Below, one piece after another: positions 11,813 through 22,893 of a DNA stretch of 64,000 bases. Origin of the DNA: Myrica gale (taxonomy: Eukaryota > Streptophyta > Magnoliopsida > Fagales > Myricaceae); NCBI GenBank assembly GCA_963930655.1, contig OZ005621.1, positions 1,661,001-1,725,000 on the forward strand, read 5' to 3'. The notes under the pieces were generated by a model. It saw nothing but the letters and a program-made list of their open reading frames with translations. It did not search any database and had not been told where the DNA came from. The translations under genes and the position numbers were made by a program. Numbering within the stretch: the stretch's first letter is position 1; every line of letters starts with the position of its first letter.

Positions 11813-12570
11813 TTTTTTTTTCTAAGTGTGGTCTCAGTCGCTGGATAGTGAACACACCACTGTCTTTCTCTTCAAGTCGGAACCAACCCATGAACATCTT
11901 ACTATGTAGGGCAACGGTGCCCCGTCGAGTCATTAATAATTTACCTGAAATAACCCATTATGTCATCATTTACATTTTTACACAAAAGTAAAATGAAAAC
12001 CAGGTGGCAACCTGAAAAATCTTGTTTAGAACCTATCAACACATGTAGGGTAGAATATGTGTTTCCTCACTATTTAAAAATTCAATAACAATTTTAAAAC
12101 AAGTTCTAAATTTGTTGAGTATATACAACGGAATAATAAAATAAATATCAATAACAATTTTATCAAGATATAAGTATTTTGTTGGCAGAGTGGAAAACTT
12201 TTGAACTTACATTTCAAAGGAAAAATCACTCCGGATTAGCAGCCACTAAAAATTCACAAACTTAACCTTACAACTGTGATCCAGACACGGACAACATTTA
12301 ATTGTTTGACTCTGACTACCTTGATGTAATAATCTAAGTAATTCAACATAGAATCGCTTCCTGCTGTTAACTCTTAGCTCTCTGAGATTCTTTTTATAAA
12401 ATCTTCATAAACGTATTTGTTCTTCAACACAGAAAAAGCCGATAGCCAAACTCCTATAAAAAAAGTAAGTTTTAATGGTGACTCAATCTAGATATTTAGA
12501 GAAAATAACACTTAAGTCAACATTAAAACACAAACACAAGGAATTTGGACCTCTGGCCAATGAGTGATAA

Positions 12571-12900
12571 TAGGGGTGGGCAAAAAACCTGCGACCCGAC
12601 CGTTTCCGACCCGATCGGGGCGAGTTTAGGCGGGTTCGGGTTTGTATGTAAAAAAACTTGATCTTCGGGTTCGGGTATAGTAACAAATCCGACATATAAC
12701 TCGAACCCGACCCGAAAATCTAATGACCTCAGCTGAGACCGGGGGGTCAAAAAACTGTGACCCGACGATCCGAACAGGACCAACCTGTTTCCGACCCGAT
12801 ATTTTCGGGTTTATGCGGGTTCGGATTTATATATGAGAAAAACCGAATTTTTAGGTTCGGGTTAAAATTTTCGAACCCGAACCCGATTTGCCGACCCCTA
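12571..12900. mobile_element. hAT-type non-autonomous element, 330 bp
   Basis: The ends are TAGGGGTGGGCAAA and, on the other strand, TAGGGGTCGGCAAA. The 8-bp sequence AGTGATAA is repeated exactly on each side (12563-12570 and 12901-12908). Short TIRs plus an 8-bp duplication identify the hAT superfamily. The interior is rich in CGGGTTCGGG and its complement and encodes nothing recognisable. Confidence 0.92.
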
Positions 12901-13395
12901 AGTGATAATGATCGTGCTTTTGGAGCTTGAAAAACGAAATACTCCTTTCTAAATCCTGTTTTTCTTTGATATCGGAGAAAACTGGGTGGGAGTGGGTGAG
13001 ATCCTAATCCTCCGATTCAAAGAAATTTGAGTAAAAGAGAATTTGACTGTACGAACCTCTCTTTCGAAGTTTGTTCAACCCTCTTTGTCCGGTCTGAGTT
13101 TTCGGATTCCAACCCTTTTCCACTTTGGCTGTTTTATATTTGTCACTTTTTCACTGGTGCGTAAAAAAAAAAAAAAAGAAGCCTCGGAGGTCAAGCCCAT
13201 ACCCACCGCGGGAGACTTTTTGTAATTAGGGCTCCCGGAGACGTTCCAGTTTTTTCCTTTGTTCCTTCTCCCTGTCTTTCTAACAAAGACAGCGCTCTAC
13301 GTCCTGTTGAGTTTTCATGGATCTGGTTCTTTAGCTTCCTGCGGAGTGCGGAGGACGGATAGATTTTTTCTCTGTCTTCTTCCTTGAGAAAGAAA

Positions 13396-15676
13396 ATGGC
13401 TGATTCTGAGAAGCCTAGCTCCAAAGGGCAAGCATGGTTTTGCACAACTGGCTTTCCCAGTGACATTGTGATCGAAGTCGACGACATGGCTTTCCATCTC
13501 CACAAGGTGCGATCAGCGATGTCCACTGTTTATTCTTAGTCCTAGAAGTTTCAGAAATGATGACAGCTAACAAACTAGAAGTTTCAGAAATGATGACAGC
13601 TAACGAACTGTCTCTTCTGTTCTTTGTCTTTCTATCAGTTTCCTTTGATGTCGAAAAGTCGAAAGCTTCACCTGCTCATAACCGACCAAGAAGCGAACCC
13701 AACGGAGCGGGAAGAAGTTCTTGAGCGGAACAGCGAGGGCGCTGTTGTGGGTGACGATGACGGAGATGAGATTGAGGAAGTACACTGTCACATAACGCTC
13801 CCGCCTGACTTCCCCGGTGGCTCCGAGACGTTCGAGATGGCGGCTAAGTTCTGCTACGGCGTCAAGGTCGACGTGAACGCTTCCAACGTAGCTCTGCTCC
13901 GCTGCGCCGGGGAGTTTTTGGAGATGACGGAGGAGTATTCCGAGGACAACCTGATCTCTAAGACTGAGAGGTTCCTCTCTCAGACGGTGTTGAAGAGCCT
14001 CAAGGATGCGGTTAAAGCACTGAAATCCTGCGAGAAAGTAATGCCTTTGGCGGAGGCACTGGGGATCACGCAGCGATGCATTGATTCCATCGTTGTGAGA
14101 GCGCCCTCGGCCGATCCTGCTCTGTTCGGTTGGCCGGTGAGCGACGTGGCGAACGAAGCTCGGACTGCTGGTACTTCAACGCATCAGATCCTTTGGAACG
14201 GGATCGAGGCCGGAGGGAGAAGAAAGAATGCGGGCAGGGGCACCAGTGCGGAGTCTTGGTTCGAGGATTTGGCGCTTCTGAGTTTGACGTTCTTTAAGCG
14301 TTTGATTTCCGCGATGATAGCGACAGATCTGAGCCCGGAGATCGTCGAGAACTGCTTGATTTACTACGCGAAGAAGCACATCCCAGGCATTTCACGTTCG
14401 AATGCTAGGAAGCCGTCGTCCTCTTCGTCCTCTATAGCAAAGTCACAGAGTGAACAGAGGGAAATCCTGGAGACTATAACTAGCCATCTTCCACTGGAGA
14501 AGAGCTCCTCGAGGTCGTCTTCCATGGCAACCAGATTCCTGTTCGGATTGTTGAGAACGGCGAATATATTGAACGCCTCCGAAGCCTGCAGAGCTGCTTT
14601 GGAGCAGAAAATCGGATCTCAACTCGAGCAAGCCACGCTGGACGATCTCCTGATTCCTAGCTATTCATATCTGAATGAGACCCTTTACGATGTTGATTGC
14701 GTGGAGAGGATCTTAAGCTACTTTCTCAAAGGTCTAGAGGAGAGACACCCAAGCGAAGATGTAGATAATGAAGACAACGAAATGGACAGAGTAAGATCTA
14801 CAGCGTTAATGCTAGTCGGAAAATTGATCGACGGTTATCTGTCTGAGATCGCCTCCGACGCCAATCTCAAGTCAGAGAGATTCTACAACGTAGCTATTTT
14901 GCTTCCCGATCAAGCTAGACTCTTTGACGACGGTCTTTACCGAGCTGTCGATGTCTATCTCAAGGTATGTTAATACATTACGACACAAATTTACTTAGCA
15001 ATTGATCTAGGAATGAAGCATTGTCAATTGTGTGGAACTGTCTTAGGCGCATCCATGGATACCGGAGGCGGAGCGAGAGAAGATATGCGGAGTGATGGAC
15101 TGCCAGAAGCTCACTCTCGAAGCGTGCACCCACGCGGCGCAGAACGAGCGGCTTCCGCTGCGTGCAGTAGTACAAGTCCTGTTTTTCGAGCAGTTTCAGC
15201 TTCGCCACGCCATCACCGGAACTATACTCGCGGCCGAAACGGCGCCGTTCGACACCCGGAGGCCCTCCGTGCAGCGGCAACGGCGGGAACTGGAAGGAGG
15301 GGAAGAGGACGAAAACGAGGACGAGGAGGACGCGGAAGTTTCGGCGACACGTGCGGAGGGCGACGGCAGGACGGGCACGTGGCGGGCGGCTGTGAGGGAG
15401 AATCAGGTGCTGCGACTGGACATGGATAGCATGAGGACGCGGGTGCATCATCTGGAGCGAGAGTGTTCGACGATGAAAAAGGTCATCGAGAAAATCGACA
15501 AGTCAGGCCCACCAGGGAACGGAGAGCATAGAAAAGGATCTAAGCTGACGAGGAGGTTTGGGTGTAAGTTCAAGACACAGGTCTGTGATTCGCATGAACC
15601 AACGGTCACGGACCCTCCGAGAAAAGGACGGAACGACCACCTGTCCACCTCCATCAGTAATAAACCTCCACGTTAG
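13396..15676 (+). CDS. NRL (NPH3/RPT2-like) family BTB protein, three exons
   Basis: Exons 13396-13506, 13639-14964 and 15047-15676 join in phase and encode 688 residues, slightly long for the family (about 600-670). The N terminus, [20 protein letters not shown] then [16 protein letters not shown], opens the BTB domain. The BTB continues through [14 protein letters not shown] and [16 protein letters not shown]. The NPH3 domain follows from about residue 200 ([19 protein letters not shown]) to about residue 530, containing the hallmark [20 protein letters not shown] followed by YRAVDVYL. The C-terminal part is acidic, then a coiled coil ([20 protein letters not shown]), then a basic tail. NRL proteins serve as plasma-membrane signalling adaptors or CUL3 substrate receptors, as NPH3 does in phototropism. 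The N terminus looks most like Arabidopsis At5g66560, from memory. No lesion is seen. Confidence 0.95.
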
Positions 15677-17217
15677 GGGGTCCCACGCCATCCGACATGT
15701 AATCGCATTGACGTTGGGACCAAAATAATGCGCTGGTGGGGCTATTTTTGCCACGTAAAAACTCTGGAAAAAGCTGGAAATAAAAATGTGTTTCGTGGAT
15801 CCGTAAATTGGAACCCGTCTTTTGAGGTGTGATGAGATACGATTTGTGGGCACAGAGGAAAGAAGTTAGTGGAAATTTCTCAGTTTCTTTTTCTCCCGTT
15901 ATGTAAAGTTTGAACTCTCACTGAAATCATATCTTCTAAGGACACGTGGCTAATATTGGCAAATGCAGCTTCTAATGAAGTTGCAAAAACGTGGAAGAAG
16001 GTGAAGACCTGAAGATAATAATCACTACGACCCTTTTCTTCTTTGTCGTATTTTAGGGTATGATTTGGTCAAGGGGCACGTTAGCTGCTGTTTGTGTTCC
16101 TAATTCTTGCCTCAGTAATATGATTACATGGTAGATAGTCCACTATCTACTGCTTTTAGTTGAAAAAACGTTTCCTTAGGGTCTTTGGAAAGTGGCATAG
16201 GGCCTACCCAACTTTTCCCTTCTTAAGCTCCGGTCTTTCCCAGCCCTATCTTCTTCTTTTTTTCTAGACCTTTCCCAACCCTATCTATCTAGATACTTTC
16301 ACGTAAAATATTTGATTGGAGTTTTCCTAATTGTCGGGGATTGGTACGGTTAGATTCTTTATTGTGTTGTCTGCTTTGGCTTGAACTCTAGTTCTTGAGC
16401 TACGCCCAGAGAATAATGTCACTGGCATTGATATTTTCAGTAACCAAAATTGTGACAAAGACTTTGATGTTTAAATAAGGTACCAATTAGGGGTGTCCAA
16501 CACCCGGTCCGGGCCGGTTCGGTCCGGTTTGGCCGGCCAAACCGGAATTTTTTTAAAGCATATAAAGCGGACCGAACCGGACCGGTCCGGTCCGGTTTCC
16601 GGTTTATCCAGTCCGGTCTGGCCGGTTTGGGTCGGTTTGGACCATGTCATTTTGGGCCGATTTTAGGGTTGGGCCTTGCCATTTTGGGCCGGTTTGGAGA
16701 GGTATACTCCGGTCCGGCCGGTTTTTTGGACAGGCCTAGTACCAATATTACGGTTGGGCCGTTCCATGGGCCTATCAGGAAGCCTGCCACCATGTTCGGC
16801 TTGGTTCTTGAAAAATCTTTTCTTCCGGCTTTTGCCTCGTGTAATCACTCTTGAGGCATACTGGGCCTCAGTTATTCTTCACTTTAAATAGCTTTTGGAT
16901 TGGGATAAGATAAAACGGCCCCGTTTGGGTCGTGGTGCACTGGCATGACAACACGTAAGCAATGATATGACCCAGCGCAGAGTGCCGCTTCAAAGCCGAA
17001 GAACATGGGTGGTCAAATTCTGCACCTCAAGGGCAGGATATAAGCTTTTCTTTGTTTTTTTTTTCCTTGCCTTAACTATATTATGCATATCTGCTTCAGT
17101 TGCTTCCCCACTTTGTAGTGTACAAAGGCATCGCAATTTCTGAAGAGTATCCTGTCATGTTATACCAACAGGCTAATTTGGTGAGTGATTAGCATTTCGT
17201 TTCATCTTGAATTGCAG
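15677..17217. other. Intergenic DNA between NRL and COR413 exons
   Basis: I searched this stretch for the missing N-terminal exons of COR413 and found none. It contains a hAT-type element (16488-16738). A run from about 17038 to 17063 is T-rich. No other feature is supported. Confidence 0.5.
16488..16738. mobile_element. hAT-type MITE, 251 bp
   Basis: The ends are TAGGGGTGTCCAA and, on the other strand, TAGGCCTGTCCAA. GTACCAAT is duplicated exactly at 16480-16487 and 16739-16746. The interior is dominated by repeats of CCGGTCCGG and GGTTTGGCC, as is common for this plant hAT MITE type. It has no coding capacity. Confidence 0.93.
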
Positions 17218-18145
17218 TTATTTGTTGATATTGGATCGGACCAACTGGAGAACAAACTTGCTGACTTCACTTTTAGTCCCTTACATATTCTTTAGCCTTC
17301 CGTCAGTTCTGTTCGATTTTTTGAGGTGATAATTCCTTACCAGTGGCATACCTTCATTTTTTCATCCTTTTCTTATATATTTTTTTCTGATCATCTTCTG
17401 TTGCTTTATTTCTTGATAAATTTCCAACTATATCTTCAGAGGAGAGGTAGGAAAATGGATTGCTTTCATCGCAGTTGTACTAAGGCTTTTCTTTCCTCGA
17501 CACTTCCCAGGTATATTTAACAGTAATACTGTCATTCATCTAATTCCTTGTCACTTTCAAGCATATCCCACTTTGCCACCCCCTTCATCATCGTCCCATA
17601 GTTAACATCTTACTAATAGAAATGCCTAAAGTGGCACAACTATCGTTGGTTCCTCTTCCCCCATTTGTGTCTGCAACATTGTTATCCCCGTAAAGCTCCA
17701 TGGGTTGTGGACACTTCTGAGCCTCTGCACACACACACACACACACTACTTGATATATACAAACGCAAGAAGATAGAATGTTGAGTTGCTTGTATTTCTG
17801 GCTCTAAACATGTCATAGTACTGGTATAGTGCCTTTTGAGAATCTTATAACCTGATGACCTTTGCAGACTGGCTGGAGATGCCAGGATCTTTGATTCTCC
17901 TCCTGGTTGTGGCTCCCAGCTTCTTTGCAGACACCTTGAAGCACAGCTGGGTTGGACTCTTGATCTGTCTTATCATCGGGTGTTACCTGCTGCAAGAGCA
18001 CATTCGGGCATCTGGTGGGTTCAGAAACTCCTTCACTCAAACCCACGGAATATCGAACACCGTTCCCATTATCCTTCTGGTAGTCTACCCTGTATGGGCT
18101 CTTATCGTTTACCTCATCTGGGCACCAAAATTCGTCCGCTCCTAG
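17218..18145 (+). CDS. COR413 plasma-membrane family protein, 5' exons not visible
   Basis: Three exons join in phase: 17218-17325, 17440-17510 and 17868-18145. They encode about 152 residues, versus about 200 for full COR413-PM proteins. Family blocks in order are LLILDRTNWRTNLLTSLLVP, FLRGEVGKWIAFIAVVLRLF, DWLEMPGSLILLLVVAP and GCYLLQEHIRASGGFRNSF, then ISNTVPIILLVVYPVWALIV. They cover four or five membrane spans. COR413 proteins are cold-induced multi-pass membrane proteins of the plasma membrane or chloroplast envelope; these blocks fit the PM clade. Splice sites are consensus, and exon 17218 begins one base into a codon, so it needs an upstream exon. I find no candidate for the first 50-70 residues between 15677 and 17217. 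Either the 5' end is lost, making this a truncated copy, or the first exon is very divergent. Confidence 0.85.
17728..17746. repeat. (CA)n microsatellite
   Basis: This is a short CA run of about nine units inside the last COR413 intron. Confidence 0.85.
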
Positions 18146-18520
18146 ATTTATTGTATTCTTTTCGCAACTTTGTCAAATTATTTCATTTTCATCATTCATA
18201 GGTAAGACCCCGAATATGATGAGTAGCAACCATTGTTACCCAGTTTCTACTTTGACAATTTTCTTCATCTTTTTTGGGTAAGTAACAATTTTGTTCTTCT
18301 GCCCATTATTTGGCAGCTTCATTGGGATTGTTTGATTGGTCTGTTCCACTGCTTTAGAAGTATTGACATAAATAAATCTTATGTATTAAGAACGATAAGG
18401 ATATACGCAGGGCGGATGTTTTGCTGAAGATTTTTGCACAAAAGGAAAAGAAAAAAAAAGATGAGTTCCAGCTCGAAAGATAAGAGACTAGTAGAATGGG
18501 AAAATATACCAGCAGGTTGT

Positions 18521-18750
18521 AAGTGGGCCGAATAAAAGTCTAAGACGATTGGGCCGCTGTTAGATTTTGCTATCAACATCGATCAATAAAGAATTGCGGG
18601 CTGCGAGAAAGTGGATAGTGGGCCCATAGAAAGGGCAAGCCTTCGGCTGTAGTCGGTGGTAATGGTATATTGGTAAATTAGTGAGGAAGTGTGATAACCT
18701 TAAACCCGAGGCCGAGGTCCCGAACCCTAGACGGTGTTTCTCCTATAAAA
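18521..18750 (+). promoter_or_regulatory. Promoter of the two-snoRNA locus: three site II motifs, telo-like box, TATA box
   Basis: TGGGCC (site II core) occurs at 18524-18529, 18550-18555 and 18619-18624. GAACCCTAG at 18722-18730 resembles the telo-box AAACCCTAA. TATAAAA lies at 18744-18750. In plants, site II plus a telo box plus TATA is the usual promoter arrangement of ribosomal-protein and snoRNA genes. It sits about 250 bp upstream of the U15 snoRNA, on the same strand. Transcription start is inferred near 18775. Confidence 0.75.
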
Positions 18751-19002
18751 ACAACACGATCTACATATCTCTTCACCCATCAGTGATCAAGCCTCCGAAG
18801 TCTGCACCCTCCTTCCTTTGAAACTCTCAATTCTGCGCTCTGCTCTCTGCTCTCTCGCTTCTTTATCTTCCGGTGATGATTGCTTTCTGATTTTAACGAA
18901 GGTTTTACTTTCTTTATTTTTTTATATAGAATCTGAGATTTTTGTACGGGCTTTATTTGGTTTTCTATTTTCTGAAATAATGATTAGTATAGTGGGGGCA
19001 GT

Positions 19003-19096
19003 TTTCTCTGTGATGAACAACAAATGATGACGAGTCCGATCTCTTATTCCATTCTTTTAATCGTGACGACAAAACGAGGCATTTGTCTGAGAGAAA
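19003..19096 (+). ncRNA. U15: Box C/D snoRNA U15 (SNORD15 homologue)
   Basis: The terminal stem is TTTCTC (19003-19008) with GAGAAA (19091-19096). Box C GTGATGA lies at 19010-19016, a second ATGATGA at 19024-19030, and box D CTGA at 19087-19090. The guide just before box D, ACGAGGCATTTG, is complementary to CAAATGCCTCGT of large-subunit rRNA, as I recall that conserved segment (around GGTAGCCAAATGCCTCG). The fifth-nucleotide rule then predicts 2'-O-methylation of the last A of CCAAA. The blocks ATGATGACGAGTC and GAGGCATTTGTCTGAGA match human U15 from memory. It directs rRNA methylation in the nucleolus. The neighbouring snoRNA 140 bp downstream suggests one precursor transcript. Confidence 0.88.
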
Positions 19097-19235
19097 CCTC
19101 CGTTCCCCTTTCAATTCCAGTATGTTTTTATTTTCAATGTTTATTCGAAAACCTTATATTTCTGCAAATTTGGTATTTTTGTTTTCGTTTATGGGGTTGC
19201 ATTTAGAGTTTTTGGTCGGTTGGTTTTGAGATTGT

Positions 19236-19312
19236 CAGGCATAATGATGAAGAAGTAAAAATCTGATATGTATTGGGATGAACAAACACCTCCTACTCAT
19301 ACTGAATGCCTG
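19236..19312 (+). ncRNA. Box C/D snoRNA, predicted 25S rRNA methylation guide
   Basis: A perfect 7-bp terminal stem pairs CAGGCAT (19236-19242) with ATGCCTG (19306-19312). Box C ATGATGA is at 19244-19250, box D' CTGA at 19263-19266, a C' box GGATGA at 19276-19281, and box D CTGA at 19302-19305. All four boxes are in the correct order and spacing in 77 nt. The guide before box D, CCTCCTACTCATA, is complementary to TATGAGTAGGAGG, which I recall in plant 25S rRNA. This predicts methylation of the A at the fifth paired position. I do not assign a name. It lies downstream of U15 in the same orientation, consistent with a dicistronic snoRNA precursor. Confidence 0.85.
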
Positions 19313-19481
19313 GAGATCAAATTTCTTTTTCTTTCTTCTTTTGTCTATGGGAGTTTGTTCTGATTTAGCTCTGCTCTTAATCCAAGAGAGAGAGGACGAT
19401 GTAGCGATGATGAGACAGTATTATCACTCTCAAGTGGATTGAGGAGCACCGATGATTCGTGTTTCAAGCACTTTTGAGCTG

Positions 19482-19537
<56 letters not shown>

Positions 19538-19873
19538 ATGTTCGAATTTTCATTTTTAGCCAAGTTGGTTTGAAAATTGCGTGAGTTTGAATTTGCTAAT
19601 TTAAATCTTTAGTGGTTGTTCAAGTATTTGGAATTGTATAGAATTTACTTTTCAGTTTGGGTAAGTACGCTCGTCATAAAAATAAAAATAATTTCGCGAA
19701 AATTTGATGTTGCAACTTGGAATAAGGATAACTTCTATGTCATTATGGCAATTTCCGAAGACTATAGAGGCGGAATGAGAATCCTAATGCTTTTGGACTT
19801 GGAAATCCAAGCTGGACTAGTGACGACCTTACTTTTGAAGCAGTAGTTCTAGCGGTATCCAAAGCCATCCAGA
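19313..19873. other. Downstream flank of the snoRNA locus, no gene recognised
   Basis: Nothing coding is recognised. It contains a CT/TA compound microsatellite (19482-19534). An ATGATGA at about 19408 has no partner box D with a terminal stem. Confidence 0.4.
19482..19534. repeat. Compound (CT)n(TA)n microsatellite
   Basis: CT repeats run from about 19482 to 19507 and pass directly into TA repeats to about 19534. Confidence 0.95.
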
Positions 19874-21774
19874 TAGGGGTGAATAGCGGACTAGTCGGAA
19901 GCGGAATTTGACATTCCGACATCCGGTCCGCTAACTAGCGGATGGCCAAAAAAGAGTCCGCTAAGATTAGCGGACTTAGCGGAAGCGGAAGCGGACTTAG
20001 CGGAAGCGGATAGCGGAATTCCGCTAAGTCCGCTAAGATGTAATTCACAAAATAAAATCCTAAAACATGTAATTGACAAACAAATGTAAAAACATGCAAT
20101 TCACAAAATTCCATATTAAATAAATCTTAAATCAAACTTGAAACTAACTTAAAATAACAAAATATTACAATACAAACTTAGAAGTATCTACTCAAGTAAA
20201 AAAATTAATAACATAATCAAACATCAATCAATCACGTATGACCCATCCACGATCGCTGCAGTATTAGAAATTAACTCTGCAAAAGAAGAAATGTATCAAC
20301 AATTAGCTCATAAATTTTTTTTTTTAACTTGTGATAATACATATTAAAACTATTGGTCCCGAGTCATTTTACTAATTTGGGAATGTGTTGTAGTGTCTCA
20401 TGATGAAGAGAGAGATGTCGATCTCACTTTCAATGTGCTCTTTTGTCCTATGCCTGACACTTAAGCAGAAGTGTTTCAACATCTTTCTCAGTTAGTGTAA
20501 TTCCATACTTCAGTGCAGGGCCTAATCATTTGCAAACATAGACTTATAAGGGAAAAATGGTGCAATTATTCGTAGGTTTTTCTGACCAGGAACCGAAGGC
20601 CTGACTATGGTTATTGGCTAGCCTATGGTATCCTACACATAAGTTACTTTAGAACATGGTACAAGCAGTGCATTTAACAGCAAAACCATGTCATATCATC
20701 CTAATGGACCAAAAGACAAGCAACAACACTGTAAACTCCACTTAAATGCCATTTGTACCTGAAGAAAAACCACACAGGTTACACTGCCATACTCTGCATG
20801 ACCTAACTAATCGTCACAACCAACACATTTCCATGTTCAAAGGTTGAGCAATTATGACAATCAAGACCTATTATTCTGCTCCTTCTGATAACATGGGAAA
20901 GTGTTTTAAAAACAAAGTTGACATCTACCTCACGGACCAATTCAACAGAACAAACAAAAATTCAAGAGAACAAACAAAAATTGAAGGGTCTAATTCGAGC
21001 AAACTGATACATTTCCTTGATACCACAAACAAATACGAGCAAACCCAAACATTTCCTACAAAATAGACATACTCAGCAACCCCAAACATATACATATCTT
21101 AGAAAATAGACATATATTGCAAGCATTACCGACGGAGACTAGATGGCTAGAGAGAGAGAATGTAGACTAGAGAGAGAGGTCTTACCGACGGCGAGTGACT
21201 GAGGAGAATAGAGCTTCACAATAGGTTGCACAACCTGCCGCCGGAGAATAGAGAGAGATGGTTGTGGCCCGCCGGAGAATAGAGAGAGTCAGAGAGAGGG
21301 TTGAGGCCCGCCGGAGAATAGAGAGAGTCAGAGAGAGGGCTGACCGGCGGGGGGGACTCGGGGGACGGGGGGGATGCGATTGACGAATTGGGAGAGGGTG
21401 GGGGGGACGGGGGTCGGGGGGGATGCGAGCGGATTGACGAATTAGGTAATTTAGGTTTTCTAATACCGTGGATCAAAACGACACGTTTTGATCCACGGTA
21501 TTATATTTTTTTTCAAAATAAAACAATAAAACGACGTCGTTCTGTTTATAATAGAACGACGTCGTTTTAAAAATCAGTTAATAAAAAAAAAAACCAACCG
21601 GAACCGGTTTTCCGCTAAACCGGCGGAAACTTCCGCTTCCGGTTCCGGTTCCGTCTAAACTCCAAATGGACCTCCGGTTCCGGTTCCTGGAAGGGCCGGA
21701 CCTCAGCATCCCGGAACCGGTCACGGAACCGGAACCGGAGATTCTCCGGTGGCCGGACCGGACTTACACCCCTA
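19874..21774. mobile_element. hAT-type non-autonomous element, 1.9 kb
   Basis: The ends are TAGGGGTGAATAGCGG and, on the other strand, TAGGGGTGTAAGTCCGG, so the first eight bases are a perfect TIR. CATCCAGA is duplicated exactly at 19866-19873 and 21775-21782. The left subterminal region has many GCGGAAGCGG/TCCGCTAA motifs and the right has GGAACCGG motifs. I see no transposase frame, so this is probably an internal-deletion derivative. It contains G-rich GGAGAATAGAGAGAG repeats (about 21200-21420) and two perfect hairpins (21461-21568). Confidence 0.9.
21461..21568. repeat. Two perfect hairpins inside the 1.9-kb hAT element
   Basis: The first hairpin pairs 21461-21480 with 21484-21503: 20 bp perfect with a 3-nt loop. 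The second pairs AAAACGACGTCGTTCT (21528-21543) with its exact complement at 21553-21568, with a 9-nt loop. Arms of each are mismatch-free. Confidence 0.92.
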
Positions 21775-21983
21775 CATCCAGAACCGAAAGTATTCCGTTA
21801 TAAATGACACGTAGCTTAGAAATGTAATGGGAACTAAGATCCCGTCAGTTTTTTTTTCTTCTAAGCAGGTCCGTCACAGAGTTACTTGGAGTATGAACTA
21901 CGCAATCTCGTAATTTAACAAAATGCGCAGCTAATTAGAAAAAAACTGTCAATTTTCATCTCAAAATTAATTGGGAATAGAAA

Positions 21984-22106
21984 AAGTAGTTTAACATGTA
22001 TATGAAATACAAGATTAAATGATGTTTTATCAATGTGAAAAAAGGTAGCCCAATATGTACATGAAGTATAAGATTAAATAATCTTTAATCAATGTGAGAC
22101 TCTAAC
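21984..22106. repeat. Imperfect direct tandem repeat, about 63-bp unit
   Basis: Two diverged head-to-tail copies share TACAAGATTAAATGATG / TATAAGATTAAATAATC and TATCAATGTGA / AATCAATGTGA. Nothing coding is seen here. Confidence 0.7.
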
Positions 22107-22893
22107 AGATTCTAACACTCTTTTTAAGTGGGTCAAATCTAGAAATAGTTAGCTCTGATAACATGTCAAGTTTTATCCCAAAATCAATTGGCTATGAAAA
22201 AAAGATTTTGAATTAAATATTCACAAAATTAAATATTCTTAATCAACGTGACACAGATTTTAACAAAAATAAAATGCACAGCTTCCACCGACCTTTCTGG
22301 AACCACTCAGTCACACCGATAGATTGTGAATTTTCTGTGTTCTGGTTGTGTATTTTCTGTTGTGGCCTTTACTTCTCGGTTTCTTATGAAACGTGAATTA
22401 AAAAAAAAAAAAGACTCACTTTGATTGGGAAGGAAAGACGAGAAAGACAAGGGATTTGAAGGTCTTAGATAACAGAACCTATGGCGGTTTTGATTCAGCT
22501 TAACTTCGCAAGCTTTGAACTGAAAGTTCTATATAAACTTCTCAAGCCAATGGACACAAAATTCGATAAATTCAGCTTAAATTGCACTTCTTCTTATGCT
22601 TTTGCCACTTCCGTCTAAACATTTTAATTGTTTTGTTTTGAATATTACTTAGAAAAAAAAGTTTTATTTTGAATATTGTCTAAATTCAGCTAGTTTAATG
22701 GTGTCAGGAAGACAGACATCTTATGGTCGGGTAGGTCTGGATTTCACTCGCGAATCAAACTGTAGATGTCATAAGAGATTAGAACGTATTTGTTTCCCCT
22801 CTCAGCGATCACACCCACTCAGACTGGCAGTATCTTTATCCCGAATGAGAAATTGCCATGTGGTACAAACTGAAAAAACAAGGGCATTTTTTT

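Noticed and set aside
18872-18933. Possible third C/D snoRNA (GTGATGA and two CTGA motifs) upstream of U15
   Set aside because: No complementary terminal stem flanks either CTGA, and the spacing to the first is too short. It more likely lies in the precursor leader.
21216-21476. Proline-rich frame on the minus strand inside the hAT element
   Set aside because: It is the translation of a G-rich simple-sequence tract with no transposase or other domain.
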